Shown in pieces: positions 41,016-50,394 of a stretch of DNA of 64,000 bases. Each line of letters starts with the position of its first letter. The first letter of the stretch is position 1. This DNA comes from Bin5 sp963662575 (GTDB lineage Bacteria > Chloroflexota > Anaerolineae > Caldilineales > Caldilineaceae): NCBI GenBank assembly GCA_963662575.1, contig OY759723.1, positions 3,100,001 through 3,164,000 on the forward strand. Reading direction: 5' to 3'. The notes under the pieces were generated by a model, which saw only the letters and a list, made by a program, of their open reading frames with translations, made no database searches and was not told where the DNA came from. The position numbers and the translations under genes are program-made.

Positions 41016-43037
41016 ATGAAGAGCCTGAAGAACAGCAGTAAATGGATTTCACGTCGCGAGTTCATGCGCATCTCGGGCGTCACGACCGCCGGATTGGTGG
41101 CGGTCGCATGCGGCGCCGGCGGCGAACCAGAGGAAGAAATGGCCGCCGAGTCTGCTGCTGACGAGGCCCCCGCTGAGGAAGCTGCCCCGGCGACGCCCGC
41201 CAGCATGTATAGCGAAGCCCCCATGCTAGCCGAAATGGTGGCCGCAGGAGACCTTCCCCCCGTAGATGAACGGTTGCCCGCCAGTCCCGCAGTCTTGCAA
41301 GCCGTCGAGCAGGTTGGCCAGTACGGCGGCACAATTCGCCGCGGCTTCAAGGGCGTCTCCGACCGCTGGGGCCCGACCAAGATGCAGAATGAATCCCTTA
41401 CCTGGTACAACATGGATCTGACGCTGCGCCCCAACATGGTCGAATCCTGGGAAACCAACGCTGACGCCACCGAGTGGACCTTCCACCTGCGCGCGGGGAT
41501 GAAATGGTCGGACGGCACTCCGTTCGATAGCGACAGCTTCACGTGGTGGTACGAGAATCACTTCTCCAACGAGGACCTGACCCCGGCCATCTCGATTCGT
41601 TGGGGAACGGGCACGCCGCGCGTGCCGATGGTAGTGTCGGCTCCCGACAATAACACGGTGATGATGACGTTTGAACATCCCAAGCCGCTCTTCTCCTTCG
41701 ACGTGGCCCGCTCGCACTGTTTTTCGCCTGGTCATTATATGAACCAGTTCCATATTGAACTGACCGATGACCAGGAAGCGTTGGAAGCGCAGATCGACGA
41801 AGCAGGCGTCGACTCCTGGGACCAGTACTATGTCGATCGCAACTGGTGGTACCTGAACCCGGATCGGCCCAGCATCGGCCCGTGGTTGTCTAAGAACGAG
41901 CTGTCCTCCGAACTCTTCCTGATGGAGCGCAACCCCTACTTCTGGCAGGTGGATGAGGAAGGCAAGCAACTGCCCTACATCGACAAGGTGACGCACCGCC
42001 TCTTCGACACCAACGACGTCTTCAATCTGCGCGTCATCAACGGCGAAGTCGACTTCCAGGCACGGCATATCCAGACAGGCAACTTTACGCTCTACAAGGA
42101 GAATGAAGAAGCCGGCGACTACAGTGTCGTTATCGGCACCTCCACCCGCCACGAAGTGGTGACCCCCAACCAGGGCGCGCAGGATCCGCGCGTGCGCGAG
42201 CTGTTCCAGAACCGGGACGTGCGCATCGCCATGTCCCTGGCAGTGGACCGCGAGGCACTGAACGAACTGGTGTGGGACGGCCTGCTGACCGAGCGTCAGT
42301 ACAGCCCCCTGGAGCAATCGCCGCAGTTCCATCAGAAACTGACAGATGCCTACGCCGGATACGACCCGGATCGTGCCAATCAGCTCCTCGACGACGCCGG
42401 CTATGCCGAGCGCGACGCCGATGGCTTCAGGCTGTGGAAAGACGGCAGCGGCGAGACCCTGAGTTTCATTATCGAAGGAACCTCCCAGGCCGGTACGCCG
42501 GAGGAAGATTCGGTCCTCACAATCATCAAGTACTATGCCGAAATCGGCCTCAAGGCCACCTACAAAGGCATGGAGCGCTCCCTGTATACCGAGCACTGGT
42601 CGGCCAATACCCAGGACGCCGTTTACTGGGGCGGATACCGCGACCTGTTACCCATTCTCACGCCTTCACCCTGGATCGGCACTGAGCTGGACCGACCTTG
42701 GGCCGGCGCCTACGGACGCTGGAAAGTCGACGAAAACGACGCCAACGGCGAACCGCCGCCGGACGGCCACTTCCTTTGGAAAATCTGGGAAATCTGGGAC
42801 CAGGTCAGCTCCGAACCGGATCCCGCCGTACGCGACGAGCAGTTCTACCAGATCCTGGACATCTGGGCCGAGGAAATCCCGATCGTCGGCTATCTGGGAC
42901 AATCCCCCGCGCTGATTATCATGAAGAACCAGATGCACAACTACATCTCCGGCCAGCCGGTAAACGATGGGCTGGAAGACGAACACTTCCTCAATCCGCA
43001 ACTGCTCTTCTGGGAAGATCCTGAGAACCACATGTAG
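41016..43037 (+). CDS. TAT-exported lipoprotein substrate-binding protein (SBP_bac_5)
   Basis: The product (673 aa) has a twin-arginine signal (ISRREFMRIS) with lipobox Cys32 (LVAVACG), an acidic Ala/Glu spacer, MYSEAPMLAEMVAAGDLPPVDE (shared in form with the 3608 and 43912 proteins) and the family hallmark WTFHLRAGMKWSDGTPFDSDSF. AAGGAG precedes the ATG. With the following binding protein and the transporter at 46-50 kb it forms one import locus. The shared segment after the lipobox suggests the three TAT proteins descend from one gene. Confidence 0.9.
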   Translation: MKSLKNSSKWISRREFMRISGVTTAGLVAVACGAGGEPEEEMAAESAADEAPAEEAAPATPASMYSEAPMLAEMVAAGDLPPVDERLPASPAVLQAVEQVGQYGGTIRRGFKGVSDRWGPTKMQNESLTWYNMDLTLRPNMVESWETNADATEWTFHLRAGMKWSDGTPFDSDSFTWWYENHFSNEDLTPAISIRWGTGTPRVPMVVSAPDNNTVMMTFEHPKPLFSFDVARSHCFSPGHYMNQFHIELTDDQEALEAQIDEAGVDSWDQYYVDRNWWYLNPDRPSIGPWLSKNELSSELFLMERNPYFWQVDEEGKQLPYIDKVTHRLFDTNDVFNLRVINGEVDFQARHIQTGNFTLYKENEEAGDYSVVIGTSTRHEVVTPNQGAQDPRVRELFQNRDVRIAMSLAVDREALNELVWDGLLTERQYSPLEQSPQFHQKLTDAYAGYDPDRANQLLDDAGYAERDADGFRLWKDGSGETLSFIIEGTSQAGTPEEDSVLTIIKYYAEIGLKATYKGMERSLYTEHWSANTQDAVYWGGYRDLLPILTPSPWIGTELDRPWAGAYGRWKVDENDANGEPPPDGHFLWKIWEIWDQVSSEPDPAVRDEQFYQILDIWAEEIPIVGYLGQSPALIIMKNQMHNYISGQPVNDGLEDEHFLNPQLLFWEDPENHM

Positions 43038-43233
43038 ACCATGCTGCCGTACGCGCTGCTTGCAGGGGCGAAGAACGAAGCGCCTCTGCAAGCGTCAGTT
43101 CGGCATGAAGAAGAGAAACTAGGACGGCGCAACGGGGCCCGTTTGAATCAGAATCTGTTGCGCCGCCCTTCCACACCGACCCTTTCAAGAACGTGCAAAT
43201 CATGCGCCCCATCAACTGAGACCAGCCTACTCT

Positions 43234-43743
43234 ATGTCTTCGACAAAGCAGCCAGCCAAGCCGCGATTCACCTCCGTCAAATCGTACAAACACGCAGAAG
43301 GCTATCCCACCTTCTGGTATCCGCCCGAATGGCAATTGCAGGAGACCGATACGCCCCATCCTGCGGCCAGCCTCTACCCGGATCCCACCGACGAGGCCAC
43401 CTTCATCTCGATCACGGTCCAGGACATGGGCCAGCCACTGGCTCCAGAGGAAAGTTCGCTGCTGGCAGAAGGCATCGAGGAAGGGCTTAACCAGCTTGAA
43501 GAATGTGTGGTCGAAAGGCTGGAGGTCCTCGCCGACGTGGGCGACTGGTGCCAGGAGTGGGAATGTACCTTCGTGCAAGACGGGACAACCCGCCGGCGGC
43601 GAGCGCGTCTATTCTGCGCGGGACCGCACCTGTATTCGGTCGTAGTCCAAGGAGCCACCGAAGAGCGATACGAATACTGGCGAGGCATGATGGAGTGGGT
43701 CATGTTGACCGTTCTCAATACATCAGTTGATATGAGCGATTAG
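43234..43743 (+). CDS. Hypothetical protein, PsbP/DcrB-like
   Basis: The product (169 aa) lacks a signal peptide. The arrangement YPTFWYPPEWQL, a hydrophobic-acidic middle (SITVQDMGQPLAPEESSLL) and a C-terminal LYSVVVQGATEERYEYWRGMMEWVML is reminiscent of the small alpha/beta proteins grouped as DUF1795/PsbP-like, but the match is by pattern only. It lies between two binding-protein genes on the same strand. Confidence 0.5.
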   Translation: MSSTKQPAKPRFTSVKSYKHAEGYPTFWYPPEWQLQETDTPHPAASLYPDPTDEATFISITVQDMGQPLAPEESSLLAEGIEEGLNQLEECVVERLEVLADVGDWCQEWECTFVQDGTTRRRRARLFCAGPHLYSVVVQGATEERYEYWRGMMEWVMLTVLNTSVDMSD

Positions 43744-43911
43744 GTTGCACCCGCTGTTGCCACGGTGCCATAGTTCGGGCCATCTGGCAGTCTTGACAGA
43801 CTTTATTCTGGACTTACCGTAGCGGTGTCGCCCAGCCCTGGCATCTCCAATCGACAAACCATTGCGAAGAGCAGTTCTTCGACACAACCCAAGCGAAAGG
43901 AAATCACGACA

Positions 43912-45930
43912 ATGACGAACGGAATCGATCGTAGAACCTTCCTCCGGATGAGCGGTCTCTCGGCCGCAGCCGCAGTAGTCGCAGCTTGTGGCTCGCCTGA
44001 CGCAGACGCCGAACCACAAGCAGCAGACGAGGCGCCCGCGGAGGAAGCGCCGGCCGCTGACGCCGGACCGCCATCCAAGTACAATGAATCTCCGCTCCTG
44101 GCAGAGCGGGTCGCAGCTGGCAATTTACCCCCAGTTGACGAGCGCCTGCCCGCCAATCCTGTGGTCATCGAGCCGCTGGAAGAGATCGGCCAGTACGGCG
44201 GCACCACCCGCGTTGCCATCGGCAATCCCAACCACCTCTTCGGCGACCCGCAGGCTGTGATGGGCACCGAGTTGATCCTGCGCATCGCGTCGGACTTCTC
44301 CTCAATCACCAGCGGCTTGGCCGAGAGTTGGGAGTTCAACGACGACGCCACCGAGCAGGTCCTGCACCTGCGCGAAGGCCTGATGTGGTCAGACGGCGCG
44401 CCCTTTAGCGCCGACGATTTCATCTTCGCCTGGCACGACCTCTGGCTCAACGAGGAGTACGCGCCCGGCGGTCCGCCAAGTCAGTGGAAGGCAGGCGCTT
44501 CGTCTGCAGGCGACCCCTTGACGATGGAGAAAATCGACGATTACACCATCAAACTCTCCTTCTCAAAGCCCTATCCCTTGATCGTTCTCCACGAAACGTT
44601 CTATGCCGGATCCCAGGGCGGCCTGTGGCAGCCTGCTCACTATCTGAAACAGTTCCATCCCGACTTCGGCGATGCCGACGAAATTGCCTCGATGACCGAA
44701 GACGCAGGCTTCGAAGATTGGCACCAGCTTCTGCGTGATAAGGGACGCGTGGGTTCGACAATTCCCGCCCAGGTCGGGTTGCCAGGCATGACGGCCTTCA
44801 TTCGTGTCGACGACGCGCCGGACCATCACACCTACGAGCGCAATCCCTACTACTGGAAAGTCGACACCGCCGGCAACCAACTGCCCTACATCGACAACAC
44901 TATCGTATTCGTTATCGACAACCGTGAAGTTGCCAACGCCAAACTGATCGCCGGCGAGTTGGAATTCTCCGGTCGCCAGGCCGACCTGGCCAATATGGAG
45001 CTGTACACGGCCAACCTGGAGTCGGCCGACCTGAAGATCAAACTGTGGAAGTCGACCTTCCCCGGCCGCACCGTCATCGTGCCCAACCATACCCACAAGG
45101 ACCCGCAGGTTCGGGAGTTCTTTACTAACAAGGACGTGCGCCACGCCATGTCGGTCGCCATCGACCGCGAAGAGATCAACGATGTCGTCTATTTCGGATT
45201 GGGCGAGCCGCGCCAATGGGCGGCCTGGCCGGAATCCAAGTACTATGAGGAGGGCGACGGAGACCACTGGGCGCAGTTCGATCCCGACATGGCGATGGAG
45301 TTGCTTGATCAAGCTGGCTATTCGGAGAAAGACTCCGACGGCTACCGCCTCTTCCCTGACGGCTCGCGCGTGAGTTGGATCATCCAACTCGACACCGAGC
45401 AAGCCGATGTCCTTGACGTCTTTGAACTGGTCGTTGAGCAATGGCGCGAGGTCGGTCTGGATCCGTCGATCCGGCCCATAAACCGTTCCCATCTGAACGA
45501 ACTGGTGGCGGCTAACGATATGGGAATGTCCGGCTGGGAAGGCGACATCTCCGACATTACCTGGGTCTGGTGCGGACGACTGAACCACCCCGGACAATGT
45601 AACACACCCTGGGGCAAAGGCTATGACATCTGGCTGAAGGGCGATACCGAAAGCGAGATCGCCGTGGAGCCACCCGATGAGGTTGCCTGGGTCTTCCACC
45701 GCTGGCAGGAAATGATCGATGCCGTAACCGAAGAGGAGCACATTGCCATCGCCCGCGAGTTGTGGGACTGGTTCTACGACTATCTGCCCGGCTTCGGCAC
45801 GGTAGGCATCCCCAAACCGGTCGTAATGAAGAAGAACCTGACCAACTTCCCCGACGACGGTGTGTGGGGCTTCTCCGTAATTCGCGCAGTGCCGGTCCAT
45901 CCGGAGCAGTTCTTCTACAAGCAGAGTTAG
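43912..45930 (+). CDS. TAT-exported lipoprotein substrate-binding protein (SBP_bac_5)
   Basis: The product (672 aa) starts with TAT signal DRRTFLRMSG and lipobox Cys26 (AVVAACG). I chose the ATG at 43912 because AAAGGA precedes it and the signal begins there; an upstream in-frame codon at 43825 would bury the signal peptide. Then SKYNESPLLAERVAAGNLPP and the hallmark QVLHLREGLMWSDGAPFSADDFIF follow. It heads the operon with permeases and ATPases (82 bp to the first permease), so it is the most likely dedicated partner of that transporter. Confidence 0.9.
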   Translation: MTNGIDRRTFLRMSGLSAAAAVVAACGSPDADAEPQAADEAPAEEAPAADAGPPSKYNESPLLAERVAAGNLPPVDERLPANPVVIEPLEEIGQYGGTTRVAIGNPNHLFGDPQAVMGTELILRIASDFSSITSGLAESWEFNDDATEQVLHLREGLMWSDGAPFSADDFIFAWHDLWLNEEYAPGGPPSQWKAGASSAGDPLTMEKIDDYTIKLSFSKPYPLIVLHETFYAGSQGGLWQPAHYLKQFHPDFGDADEIASMTEDAGFEDWHQLLRDKGRVGSTIPAQVGLPGMTAFIRVDDAPDHHTYERNPYYWKVDTAGNQLPYIDNTIVFVIDNREVANAKLIAGELEFSGRQADLANMELYTANLESADLKIKLWKSTFPGRTVIVPNHTHKDPQVREFFTNKDVRHAMSVAIDREEINDVVYFGLGEPRQWAAWPESKYYEEGDGDHWAQFDPDMAMELLDQAGYSEKDSDGYRLFPDGSRVSWIIQLDTEQADVLDVFELVVEQWREVGLDPSIRPINRSHLNELVAANDMGMSGWEGDISDITWVWCGRLNHPGQCNTPWGKGYDIWLKGDTESEIAVEPPDEVAWVFHRWQEMIDAVTEEEHIAIARELWDWFYDYLPGFGTVGIPKPVVMKKNLTNFPDDGVWGFSVIRAVPVHPEQFFYKQS

Positions 45931-46012
45931 CAATAGCAAGCGTCGCAGGGCTGGTGGCCGGTACTGTCGCTGGTCACCAGCTCCCGCCCGCTGCCCACTA
46001 CTTACCAATGTC

Positions 46013-47011
46013 ATGCGAGAATACGTCCTGCAGCGCGTCCTGCAGTTGATCCCGACGCTCTTCCTCATTTCCATAGTCAGCTTTACCATCATCCAGCTCC
46101 CGCCGGGTGACTACGTGACCACCTACGTGGCAAACCTGGCCGCGGCCGGCGAGGAAGTGAGCGAAGCGGAAATCGAGGCGTTGGAGGAGCACTATGGGCT
46201 GAACCAGCCCGGTTACATTCAATACATAAAGTGGATCACAAACTTTGTCCAGGGGGATATGGGGCTGTCCTTCTACTGGGACCGGCCCGTCAACAGGCTG
46301 ATTGGCGAGCGGCTGATGCTGACGATGATCATGTCCTTCTTCACGCTGCTCTTTGTCTATGCCATGGCCATACCCATTGGCATCTATTCTGCCGTCCGAC
46401 AGTATAGCCCCACTGACTACACCTTTACCTTCATAGGCTTCATCGGGTTGGCGACTCCCAATTTTCTGCTTGCTCTGATATTCATGTACATCGGCATCGA
46501 GTTTTTCGATGCCGATGCCGGCGGCCTGTTCTCCATAGAGTATCTTGACGCGCCCTGGAGCGTGGCCAAGGTCTGGGATATGTTGAAACACATGTGGCTG
46601 CCGGTTGTGATCGTGGGCACGTCGGGTACGGCCGGCACGATACGGGTGATGCGGGCGACGACACTGGACGAACTGGGGCGCCCCTATGTGGAGACGGCCC
46701 GCGCCAAGGGTCTGCGCGAAGGCCCGATGACGATGAAATATCCCGTCCGCGTGGCGCTCAACCCAATCTTGAGCACAATTGGCTGGCAACTTCCCCAGAT
46801 CGTCTCCGGGACCGTCCTCGTGGCGCTGGTGCTGAACCTGCCCACGACCGGGCCGCTCCTGTGGCGCGCGCTGATGTCCCAGGACCTCTACCTTGCCGCC
46901 AGTATGATCTTAATTTTGAGCTCACTCACGCTGGTCGGGACTTTGATTTCAGATATTCTTCTGGCATGGGTGGATCCGCGAATTCGTTACGGGGAACGGG
47001 GAACGACATGA
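46013..47011 (+). CDS. ABC transporter permease, DppB/OppB type
   Basis: The product (332 aa) has N-terminal LFLISIVSFTIIQLPPGDYV, about six membrane spans and the EAA loop TTLDELGRPYVETARAKGLREGPMTMKYPVRVALNP. Its stop overlaps the next permease start in an ATGA, so translation is coupled. Inner membrane, paired with the following gene. Confidence 0.93.
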   Translation: MREYVLQRVLQLIPTLFLISIVSFTIIQLPPGDYVTTYVANLAAAGEEVSEAEIEALEEHYGLNQPGYIQYIKWITNFVQGDMGLSFYWDRPVNRLIGERLMLTMIMSFFTLLFVYAMAIPIGIYSAVRQYSPTDYTFTFIGFIGLATPNFLLALIFMYIGIEFFDADAGGLFSIEYLDAPWSVAKVWDMLKHMWLPVVIVGTSGTAGTIRVMRATTLDELGRPYVETARAKGLREGPMTMKYPVRVALNPILSTIGWQLPQIVSGTVLVALVLNLPTTGPLLWRALMSQDLYLAASMILILSSLTLVGTLISDILLAWVDPRIRYGERGTT

Positions 47012-48213
47012 CCGGGGCAATCAACCCAGGCACGGGGTCCGGGTCCGATGCGGTTTCCACTGCCTACGAAAGCGGCAACCTGTCAGATCTTCTCGAGGCC
47101 GAAGGAACGGTCGGCGAAGCCAGAACCCAGTTCCTCACGCCGCGCCAACTGATGTTGATCCGCTTCCGCCGCAACCGGATGGCGGTAGTCTCTATGTGGG
47201 CTCTTGCCCTCCTCTACTTTTCCGTGCTCTTTGCGCCGATGATCGCGCCCTATGACAGAGCGCATCGCTTTACCAAGCATCTCTATCTCCCGCCCAGGGA
47301 AATTCACATCCGCGGCGATGACGGTACTTGGCAGCGTCCGTTCGTATACGCAGTAAAGATCGAGACCAATAAGGAGACATTCACGCGCGACTTCGTCGAA
47401 GATCGCACTCAACAGTTTCCGATCCAGTTCTTCGTCAAAGGAGACCCTTACAAGCTCTGGGGCCTCTGGAAAATGGACTGGCATCTGTATGGGGTCGAGA
47501 ACGCCGAGGAAATTGGACCGATATATCTCTTGGGCGGCGACAAGTTTGGCCGCGATATCTTTGGCCGCGTGCTTTTTGGTGGTCGAATTTCGTTGACGAT
47601 AGGCCTGGTTGGCGTCTCGATCAGCCTGTTTATCGGTCTCCTTCTGGGAGGCCTTTCCGGCCTGTACGGCGGCGTCATCGACAACCTTATCCAGCGCCTG
47701 ATCGAGTTTATCCGCTCCATCCCAACGATTCCGCTTTGGATGGGGCTGGCCGCCGCCCTTCCAGGTGACTGGCCGCAGATTCGCATTTACCTTGGAATTA
47801 CGATTATCCTCTCGTTTATCAGCTGGACTTCGCTGGCGCGGGTCGTGCGAGGCAAATTTCTATCCCTGCGAGACGAAGATTTCGTACTGGCCGCCCAGTC
47901 GGCCGGCGCCAACCAATGGTACCTGATCTGGCAGCATCTGGTCCCCTCCTTCATGAGCTATGTGTTGGTGGACGCAACGCTCGCCGTTCCCGGCATGATC
48001 ATTGGCGAGACCGCGCTCAGCTTCCTGGGGTTGGGGCTGGTATCGCCGACGGTTAGCTGGGGCGTAATGCTTAAGGACGCGCAGCAAATTGTCGAAATTG
48101 CCATCCATCCATGGATTCTCTGGCCGGCGATGTTCGTTGTCGTCACCGTGCTGGCGTTGAACTTCATTGGCGATGGCCTGCGCGACGCCGCCGACCCGTA
48201 TGCCGACCTGTAA
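47008..48213 (+). CDS. ABC transporter permease, DppC/OppC type with long periplasmic insert
   Basis: The product (401 aa) starts at the ATG in the ATGA overlap at 47008. After an N-terminal cytoplasmic tail and the first TM (MAVVSMWALALLYFSVLFAP) comes an insert of about 100 residues (LPPREIHIRGDDGTWQRPFV onward) before the GGDKFGRDIFGRVLFGGR segment and the permease core with EAA loop LRDEDFVLAAQSAGANQWYL. The insert makes it longer than typical DppC and lies outside the membrane, so it may contact the large TAT binding proteins. Confidence 0.92.
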   Translation: MTGAINPGTGSGSDAVSTAYESGNLSDLLEAEGTVGEARTQFLTPRQLMLIRFRRNRMAVVSMWALALLYFSVLFAPMIAPYDRAHRFTKHLYLPPREIHIRGDDGTWQRPFVYAVKIETNKETFTRDFVEDRTQQFPIQFFVKGDPYKLWGLWKMDWHLYGVENAEEIGPIYLLGGDKFGRDIFGRVLFGGRISLTIGLVGVSISLFIGLLLGGLSGLYGGVIDNLIQRLIEFIRSIPTIPLWMGLAAALPGDWPQIRIYLGITIILSFISWTSLARVVRGKFLSLRDEDFVLAAQSAGANQWYLIWQHLVPSFMSYVLVDATLAVPGMIIGETALSFLGLGLVSPTVSWGVMLKDAQQIVEIAIHPWILWPAMFVVVTVLALNFIGDGLRDAADPYADL

Positions 48214-48266
48214 GAGATTTCGCTCCAAATCCGGCCCCAACAGCAGCTCTTAGCTACCGTAATCAA

Positions 48267-49331
48267 ATGACAGTGCAACCGACCGACACGCTGCTCGAAG
48301 TAAAAGACCTGCAAACACACTTCTTTATGGCCGAGGGGGTCGCAAAGGCGGTCGACAGCACCACTTTTTCAATCGGCCGCGGGAAGGTCTTGGGCGTGGT
48401 CGGCGAAAGCGGCTGCGGCAAAAGCGTCACAGCCCGCTCCATCATGCGCATGGTGCGGCCACCCGGCCACACCGTCGACGGAGAAATCCTCTACTCCAGG
48501 GCGGACGAAACTGGCCGGACTACCTCCGTCGATCTGCTGCAACTTCCCGCCACCGGCGCAGAGATGCGCTCGATCCGCGGCGGAGAAATCTCGATGATCT
48601 TCCAGGAGCCGCGCGCCTCGCTCAGCCCTGTCCATCGGATCGGCGACCAGATCACAGAGAATATTCTCCTGCACCAGCCCGTAACTCCGTCCGAGGCCGA
48701 ACTAATTGCCATCGATATGCTGCAGCAGGTGCACATTCCCTTGGCTGAGCAGCGCATGGGCGCCTTTGCCCACCAACTCAGCGGCGGCATGTGCCAAAGA
48801 GTGATGATCGCGATGGCGCTTTCCTGCCACCCCAACCTGCTCATCGCCGATGAACCGACCACCGCCCTGGACGTCACCACCGAAGCCCAGATTCTTGAAC
48901 TTATGCAAGGACTGCAGGCCGAGTTGGACATGGCAATAATGTTCATCACCCACGACCTGGGCGTCGTCGCCGATATGGCCGACGAAGTGGCCGTGATGTA
49001 CCTGGGCAAAATCGTCGAACGCGGCGCGGCCGCCGATATCTTCCGCGATCCCAAGCACCCCTATACGATCGCCCTGCTGGAGTCGCTGCCGCGCATGGAC
49101 CAGAAGCGGGACTGGCTACAGACCATCCGGGGCGTTGTGCCGGACCCATACAGCACGCTCAACGGCTGCCCCTTTCACCCGCGCTGTGCCGACGCTATGC
49201 CCGGCGTCTGCGATGAGATTGTGCCCCAGCCCATCTCCCTGGAAGATGGACGCGAGGTGCGCTGCCTGTTGTATACCGAACATGCCACCCAGGAAAGCCC
49301 CCAACTCGCAGAGGAAACCAGCCATCAATAG
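48267..49331 (+). CDS. ABC transporter ATP-binding protein, DppD type
   Basis: The product (354 aa) has Walker A GESGCGKSV, signature LSGGMCQRVMIAMAL, Walker B LLIADEPTTALD, the H-loop FITHDLGVV, and the oligopeptide-type C-terminal extension with a CPFHPRC motif and a further cysteine that may bind an iron-sulfur cluster or metal. I start it at the ATG at 48267 where the ABC domain begins; upstream in-frame sequence overlaps the permease gene without similarity. It couples to the two permeases on the cytoplasmic side. Confidence 0.93.
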   Translation: MTVQPTDTLLEVKDLQTHFFMAEGVAKAVDSTTFSIGRGKVLGVVGESGCGKSVTARSIMRMVRPPGHTVDGEILYSRADETGRTTSVDLLQLPATGAEMRSIRGGEISMIFQEPRASLSPVHRIGDQITENILLHQPVTPSEAELIAIDMLQQVHIPLAEQRMGAFAHQLSGGMCQRVMIAMALSCHPNLLIADEPTTALDVTTEAQILELMQGLQAELDMAIMFITHDLGVVADMADEVAVMYLGKIVERGAAADIFRDPKHPYTIALLESLPRMDQKRDWLQTIRGVVPDPYSTLNGCPFHPRCADAMPGVCDEIVPQPISLEDGREVRCLLYTEHATQESPQLAEETSHQ

Positions 49332-50361
49332 CAACCCAGACAGCTATCCATTGCTGGAAGTCAATGGGCTGAAGAAGCACTTTCCAATCTCCGCCGGGCT
49401 CTTCTCCAAAGTCGTCAGCCACATCAAAGCTGTGGACGGCGTCGACTTCACGCTGCAGAAGGGAGAAACCCTGGGTCTGGTCGGCGAGAGCGGCTGCGGC
49501 AAAACGACCGTGGGCCGCCTGATCATGCGTCTGTACGCCCCTACCGCGGGCGACATCAATTTCCGTCCGCACGGTGAAGAAGGCGCACAATATGACCTGG
49601 GAACTCTCGACAACAAGGCATTGCGTCCCGTGCGGACGCACTTGCAGATGATCTTCCAGGACCCCTACACCTCCCTGAATCCCCGCAAAACGATTCTGGA
49701 CATCATCGGCGAGCCGCTGCGACTCAACGGCATGAGCAGGGGGTCCGAACTGGAGGATCGGGTGGTAGAGATGCTGCGCCTGGTCGGGCTGCGGCCGGAG
49801 TACATCACCCGTTACCCCCACGCGTTCAGCGGCGGTCAACGCCAGCGCATTGGCATCGCCCGCGCCCTCATACTCAATCCCACTCTTGTCATCGCCGACG
49901 AACCAGTCTCCGCGCTCGATGTCTCAGTGCAGGCGCAGATCCTCAATCTTTTGAAATTCCTGCAACGGGAGCTGGACTTGACCTATCTGTTCATCGCCCA
50001 CGACCTCGGCGTTGTCAAGCATATCAGCGACCGGGTGGCGGTGATGTATGTGGGCAAGCTTGTCGAGCTGGCCGAGGCAGATGACCTCTACCGCAAGCCT
50101 CTGCATCCCTATACCGAGGCACTGCTTTCCGCAGTGCATGTAGCCGGCCCTGCGCATAGCCAGAGTGAACGCATCGTCCTGGAAGGTGAAGTAGCCGATC
50201 CCTCCAACCCTCCATCCGGCTGTTACTTTCATCCCCGCTGCCGCTACGCCCAGGAGCGCTGCCAGCAGGAGACGCCCGAACTTCGAAGTGCCGCCGAAAA
50301 TCGATACGTCGCCTGTCACTTTGCCGACGAGTTGGACCTGGCAGGCGCCGGCACGACTTGA
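49282..50361 (+). CDS. ABC transporter ATP-binding protein, DppF type
   Basis: The product (359 aa) is the second ATPase: LLEVNGLKKHFPI, Walker A GESGCGKTTVGRL, signature FSGGQRQRIGIARAL, Walker B LVIADEPVSALDVS, H-loop LFIAHDLGVVKHI, and C-terminal CYFHPRCRYAQERC. The best in-frame start is the ATG at 49282, which overlaps the DppD gene by 50 bp. Its C-terminal extension is of the Opp/Dpp type. With DppD it would energise import. Confidence 0.92.
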   Translation: MPPRKAPNSQRKPAINSNPDSYPLLEVNGLKKHFPISAGLFSKVVSHIKAVDGVDFTLQKGETLGLVGESGCGKTTVGRLIMRLYAPTAGDINFRPHGEEGAQYDLGTLDNKALRPVRTHLQMIFQDPYTSLNPRKTILDIIGEPLRLNGMSRGSELEDRVVEMLRLVGLRPEYITRYPHAFSGGQRQRIGIARALILNPTLVIADEPVSALDVSVQAQILNLLKFLQRELDLTYLFIAHDLGVVKHISDRVAVMYVGKLVELAEADDLYRKPLHPYTEALLSAVHVAGPAHSQSERIVLEGEVADPSNPPSGCYFHPRCRYAQERCQQETPELRSAAENRYVACHFADELDLAGAGTT

Positions 50362-50394
50362 ACCCAATCGAACATAACTGAGGAGAGAGCGAGG

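Noticed and set aside
46594..47007. Long in-frame extension upstream of the DppC-type permease
   Set aside because: It overlaps the DppB-type gene in another frame and has no similarity; the ATGA-coupled start at 47008 begins the real protein.
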